Below, piece after piece: positions 5,422-5,780 of a stretch of DNA of 5,780 nucleotides (the stretch's first letter is position 1; every line of letters begins with the position of its first letter). The notes beneath the pieces were generated by a model. That model made no database searches and was not told where the DNA came from. It worked only from the letters and a program-made list of their open reading frames with translations. The stretch lies in NCBI GenBank assembly GCA_002254285.1, contig NIUZ01000127.1, positions 1-5,780 of the forward strand, written 5' to 3'. This DNA is from Bacteroidetes bacterium 4572_112 (GTDB lineage Bacteria > Bacteroidota > Bacteroidia > Bacteroidales > UBA1556). Both the position numbers and the translations under genes were made by a program.

Positions 5422-5780
5422 ATGAAATTAACAAACTACGGACATGCTTGTTGGCATATTGAATTAGAGAATGCTAAGCTTTTGATTGACCCATTTATTT
5501 CACCAAATGAATTGGCAAAAGATATTGATATCAACACCATAGAATGCGACTATATTTTGATAACGCACGGTCATGAAGACCATATTGCTGATGTTGAAAG
5601 TATAGCAAAACGCACCGGAGCGAAGTTAATTTCTAATTTCGAGATTATTAATTGGTTTGCAGCCAAAGGAATTGACAACGGACACCCAATGAATATTGGT
5701 GGCAAATGGAAATTTGATTTTGGCATTGTCACCTATTTCACTGCTCAACATTCAAGCGTTATGCCTGATGGAGCAAGTGG
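5422..5780 (+). CDS. UPF0173-type metal-dependent hydrolase, metallo-beta-lactamase fold (3'-truncated by window edge)
   Basis: The frame opens at the ATG at 5422 (MKLTNYGHACWHIE) and runs off the window after 119 complete codons. Family members are about 210-230 aa, so roughly half is visible. The metal-binding signature HxHxDH is present as THGHEDHIAD (H49, H51, D53, H54), and a further candidate ligand is H110 in TAQHSS. The N-terminal YGHAC and LLIDPFISPN segments are typical of the UPF0173/YtkL branch of the fold. These proteins are cytoplasmic and presumed to be hydrolases with a two-metal centre, but the substrate is unknown, and no neighbour suggests one. No signal peptide is present, and no Shine-Dalgarno is seen before the ATG (ttcatacaa). 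The gene is separated from the PUR gene by a strong terminator, so it is likely transcribed from its own promoter. Confidence 0.9.
   Translation, partial: MKLTNYGHACWHIELENAKLLIDPFISPNELAKDIDINTIECDYILITHGHEDHIADVESIAKRTGAKLISNFEIINWFAAKGIDNGHPMNIGGKWKFDFGIVTYFTAQHSSVMPDGAS

Overview
The window looks like a core, housekeeping stretch of a Bacteroidota chromosome, read entirely from the + strand. Three things point to this phylum. The primary sigma factor is short (287 aa) and lacks region 1.1. Promoter-like sites match the phylum's -33/-7 pattern (TTTG, about 20 bp, TAnnTTTG). Translation starts lack clear GGAGG Shine-Dalgarno sequences. Intergenic DNA is very AT-rich. I cannot name a genus from this window.

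Layout: (1) 1-477, the 3' two-thirds of lptB, the ATPase of the lipopolysaccharide exporter, cut by the window edge. (2) 478-799, an AT-rich spacer with three copies of a heptamer and a -7 element serving rpsO. (3) 800-1072 rpsO (ribosomal protein S15) and 1235-3370 pnp (polynucleotide phosphorylase), separated by a strong hairpin at 1105-1132. (4) A textbook terminator at 3380-3414, then 3531-4394, the primary sigma factor (rpoD/sigA type), with its own terminator at 4422-4447. (5) 4395-4810, a gene-free, very AT-rich spacer with a palindromic, operator-like repeat and a good Bacteroidota promoter. (6) 4811-5119, a small PUR-alpha-like nucleic-acid-binding protein (DUF3276 type), followed by a long terminator hairpin at 5161-5206. 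(7) 5422 to the right edge, the first 119 codons of a UPF0173-type metallo-beta-lactamase-fold hydrolase.

Functionally, the centre is information processing: S15 assembles the 30S subunit, PNPase degrades and processes RNA, and the sigma factor directs RNA polymerase to promoters like those seen in this window. The adjacent PUR protein probably binds single-stranded nucleic acid. Each main unit has its own hairpin terminator, so these look like separately transcribed neighbours rather than one operon, with rpsO-pnp the most likely coupled pair.

I found no mobile element, CRISPR array, tRNA or rRNA, and no clear undescribed system. The points most worth a second look are the start of the PUR gene (an upstream ATG would run through its own promoter), the operator-like palindrome upstream of it, the leader regions of rpsO and pnp, and the long leader of the hydrolase gene.
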